Shown here piece after piece: positions 54,595-55,700 of a stretch of DNA of 55,700 nt. The notes under the pieces were generated by a model. The model saw nothing but the letters and a program-made list of their open reading frames with translations. It had not been told where the DNA came from and made no database searches. Made by a program: the position numbers and the translations under genes. Positions within the stretch are counted from its first letter, which is position 1. Each line of letters opens with the position of its first letter. The DNA is from Phialocephala subalpina (lineage: Eukaryota; Ascomycota; Leotiomycetes; Helotiales; Mollisiaceae), in contig FJOG01000065.1 of the NCBI GenBank assembly GCA_900073065.1, positions 1-55,700 on the forward strand, written 5' to 3'.

Positions 54595-55429
54595 CCATTA
54601 GGTCTTTAGCTTGGGTTGGGAGCTCTGAATCATAGTCTGCATTTGGGATTCAGCGGCCTGGTGGTGCGCAGACGAATGACTATCTCGCTGGCCTGATGCA
54701 GATTTTCAATTCAATTTTGTAGAGGCAGCTCCATGGACAAGCGGTAGTGCAGTCATAATGAGAATGTATATTTGGCCTGGGCAGGATGTCCCCGAGGAGG
54801 TCAATGAGGCTTTGAGGGACTTTCTGAATTGGGGATGCAGGGGGCGATGAGAGGTGGTGGGGGTGGAAGAGAAAAGAGAATACTTTGCGTGATGCTTGTG
54901 GATGTTTCGAGGCAGTGGGTCGATTTATGGACAATGGATTTGCTAGTACTTTGTTTTCTGGCATGATTTAATTGGGAGCGGATTCCTGGGTCCATCATAT
55001 GTTGGTGTTGGTGGTCAAGCTGACGGAAATTTAGTGGGCAAGGTCTCGCTACTAGGGAAATAGAATACTAGAAAATGTTCTCGACTTTTTATGCTCGTTG
55101 CGCCGTCAATATCTACTGTATTGTCCCGCGTCGAGTCCTTGCTTGTTGCGTCGCTCAACTTTTGTCTTGCAAGCAGTTTAATCTTTAGACTCTTGTTATG
55201 CCCCTGCCTTGCGAGTGAAAAGCTTGACTCTTTGGCGTCTTCGTCGAGAAATTTCTTGTTTCATAACAGCTCTCAACTTTCTTGCGGTCGATGTTGTGAT
55301 ATCCAACACGTGACAACACGTTTTCTTTGTCAGCCAGTTCGAAGCTCCTTCTATAAGAGGATTATAAGGGGCGTGGGCGCCCTTCCTAGCCCGAAATTAA
55401 AGAGGGGTTTCAAAAGTTCGAATTATAAA
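54595..55429. other. Gene-free transition toward the AT-rich edge
   Basis: No supported gene. Frames on both strands (54680-54998, 55091-55441) lack recognisable content. A GC-rich GGGGCGTGGGCGCCC occurs near 55370 just before composition turns AT-rich, similar in position to the GC island at 24105. Confidence 0.45.
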
Positions 55430-55700
55430 AGATTATTATAAAATAGTAAATAATAAAATTTAAATAAAAATTATTTTTTAAAATTCAAAAAAGAAATTTA
55501 ATATATATATTAAATAAATTATATAATTTTATATTCAAAATATAAAAGAAATTATTAAAAAATTAATTAATATTTAATTTTTTATATTCGGAATTATAAT
55601 AATAAATTTAAATATTAAATAAATTCTTTTAATTTAAAATATATAATAAATATAATTAAATATTATTTATAAATTTGTTTTATAATTAAATTAAATTAAA
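55430..55700. other. AT-rich (RIP-like) block, continues past the window
   Basis: From about 55430 the sequence is almost pure A/T to the end of the window. It has the same character as 1-960 and 23340-24100. Confidence 0.75.

Noticed and set aside
54680..55441. Several open frames near the right edge
   Set aside because: Short, on both strands, without motifs, and composition drifts toward the AT-rich block.
1..55700. tRNA, rRNA or CRISPR-like arrays
   Set aside because: I looked for T-loop (GGTTCGAATCC-type) sequences, rRNA-like segments and spaced direct repeats and found none convincing. A covariance-model scan would be needed to exclude diverged tRNAs.

Overview
The window looks like nuclear DNA of a filamentous ascomycete (Pezizomycotina; Leotiomycetes is my guess from gene style, not demonstrated). 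The signs are short GT-AG introns of about 45-125 nt with CTRAY-like branch points, STAND/NACHT and HET-domain genes, a Zn2Cys6 regulator, an RNA-dependent RNA polymerase, and AT-rich TpA-heavy gene-free blocks at both edges (1-960 and 55430-55700) and in the middle (about 23340-24110) that look like RIP-degraded repeats.

Layout. 1-960 is AT-rich. 1367-4486 encodes an unusual protein combining a STAND-type N-terminal helical domain, paired EF-hands, a C2 domain and WW-like segments. 5099-5778 is a broken fungal gene on the minus strand. 6200-7603 is mitochondrial Qri7 (tRNA t6A synthesis). 7867-10328 holds two Lys/Ser-rich genes of unknown role; the second carries a frame-changing 16-bp tandem repeat and is followed by a perfect 250-bp tandem duplication. 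From 10973 to 19167, and again from 29421 to 35193, there is a run of at least nine lineage-specific-looking coiled-coil genes, several ending in an acidic/proline stretch followed by a basic KR-type cluster. Three of them are broken. Between the two halves lie a decapitated NACHT gene (20027-21628), transposon-like debris with an AT-rich core (22017-24800), an MFS-transporter remnant, and an intact NACHT-ankyrin NLR-like gene with near-identical 99-nt repeats (25718-28714).

From 35477 onward the window is mostly conserved housekeeping: proteasome beta5 (Pre2), a Zn2Cys6 regulator, an RNAi-type RdRp, the SWI/SNF-RSC subunit Ssr4, 6-phosphogluconate dehydrogenase and an RBM42-like RRM protein. 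It ends with a HET-domain gene, a broken PR-1/CAP gene and a second AT-rich edge.

Theme. Conserved genes alternate with islands of self/non-self recognition genes (NLR, HET), expanding coiled-coil genes and gene remnants. At least six nonsense codons in the remnants are of the form expected from CpA to TpA change at Gln codons, matching the RIP-like composition of the flanking blocks. Several other lesions are single-base indels, some in homopolymers, so assembly error must be excluded. All exon boundaries were set by eye from splice signals and frame continuity; every multi-exon model without a stated lesion sums to a multiple of three.
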